From the NCBI GenBank assembly GCA_021201235.1, contig JAJQFI010000008.1, positions 62,001 through 126,000 of the forward strand: DNA of 64,000 nt. The letters are read 5' to 3'. Each line of letters begins with the position of its first letter. The stretch's first letter is position 1. The notes beneath the pieces were generated by a model. It did no database searches and had not been told where the DNA came from. It saw nothing but the letters and a program-made list of their open reading frames with translations. Of this stretch, positions 63,974 through 64,000 are shown piece after piece. The DNA comes from Oscillospiraceae bacterium. GTDB taxonomy: Bacteria; Bacillota; Clostridia; Oscillospirales; Ruminococcaceae. Made by a program: the position numbers and the translations under genes.

Positions 63974-64000
63974 GTAATACAGAAAGGCGGCTCCCAGTAT

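Overview
This window looks like chromosome of an anaerobic, spore-forming member of the Clostridia, probably an Oscillospiraceae/Ruminococcaceae-type gut bacterium. The evidence is spore genes (spoVAD, spoVAE), strong AGGAGG ribosome sites, repeated TTGACA-17-TATAAT promoters, a 2-hydroxyacyl-CoA dehydratase activase, a ferredoxin:thioredoxin reductase-like protein and dispersed GC-rich palindromic repeats of the kind seen in gut Clostridia. No rRNA, prophage, IS transposase or CRISPR array is visible. The assignment to a family is inference.

Layout. 1-2.8 kb: tail of a tripartite tricarboxylate transporter operon (tctC-tctB-tctA). 2.8-6.4 kb: an unannotated 38-aa membrane-peptide gene with a perfect promoter, a hypothetical-GNAT-araD operon, a YfcE phosphodiesterase and three small genes of unknown function. 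6.4-9.1 kb: a mini ferredoxin:thioredoxin reductase/thioredoxin pair and an EF-G-like GTPase. 9.2-11.9 kb: an SGNH hydrolase and a YD-repeat lipoprotein set among repeats. 11.9-15.1 kb: acn-icd. 15.2-16.0 kb: Phd/PIN toxin-antitoxin. 16-18.2 kb: YitT and PlsC.

18.3-36.3 kb is one co-directional run centred on glutamine: a leader with terminator, a split glutamate synthase (GATase, FMN synthase, ferredoxin, FAD oxidoreductase, GXGXG subunit), a glutamine synthetase homologue, an ANTAR RNA-binding regulator, then glutamine or aspartate users pyrG, purF, purC, purB, purA, carA and carB. The GS homologue carries Lys at two positions normally occupied by catalytic Glu, so it may be a non-catalytic sensor. 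36.5-40.8 kb is a 1415-aa CoA-dehydratase activase fusion.

41.4-48.8 kb is a complete F-type ATP synthase operon (atpZ-atpI-B-E-F-H-A-G-D-C) whose c subunit has a two-carboxylate, Na+-type ion site. 48.9-50.3 kb: citrate synthase, which with acn-icd gives the oxidative TCA branch to 2-oxoglutarate and feeds glutamate synthesis. 50.5-52.9 kb: tRNA-Lys, a PadR/DUF1700/DUF4097 operon and tRNA-Ala.

52.9-56.9 kb is the most unusual region: a class M sirtuin, a zinc-type macrodomain, a flavin/Fe-S PPOX protein and a RibU-like transporter form an operon. Upstream lie a second PPOX gene and an Rrf2 regulator with matching operators built around the -35 boxes of two promoters. The remainder holds a MATE transporter, spoVAE-spoVAD, a lipoprotein, a cyclophilin, uvrC and a TIM-barrel protein of unknown role.
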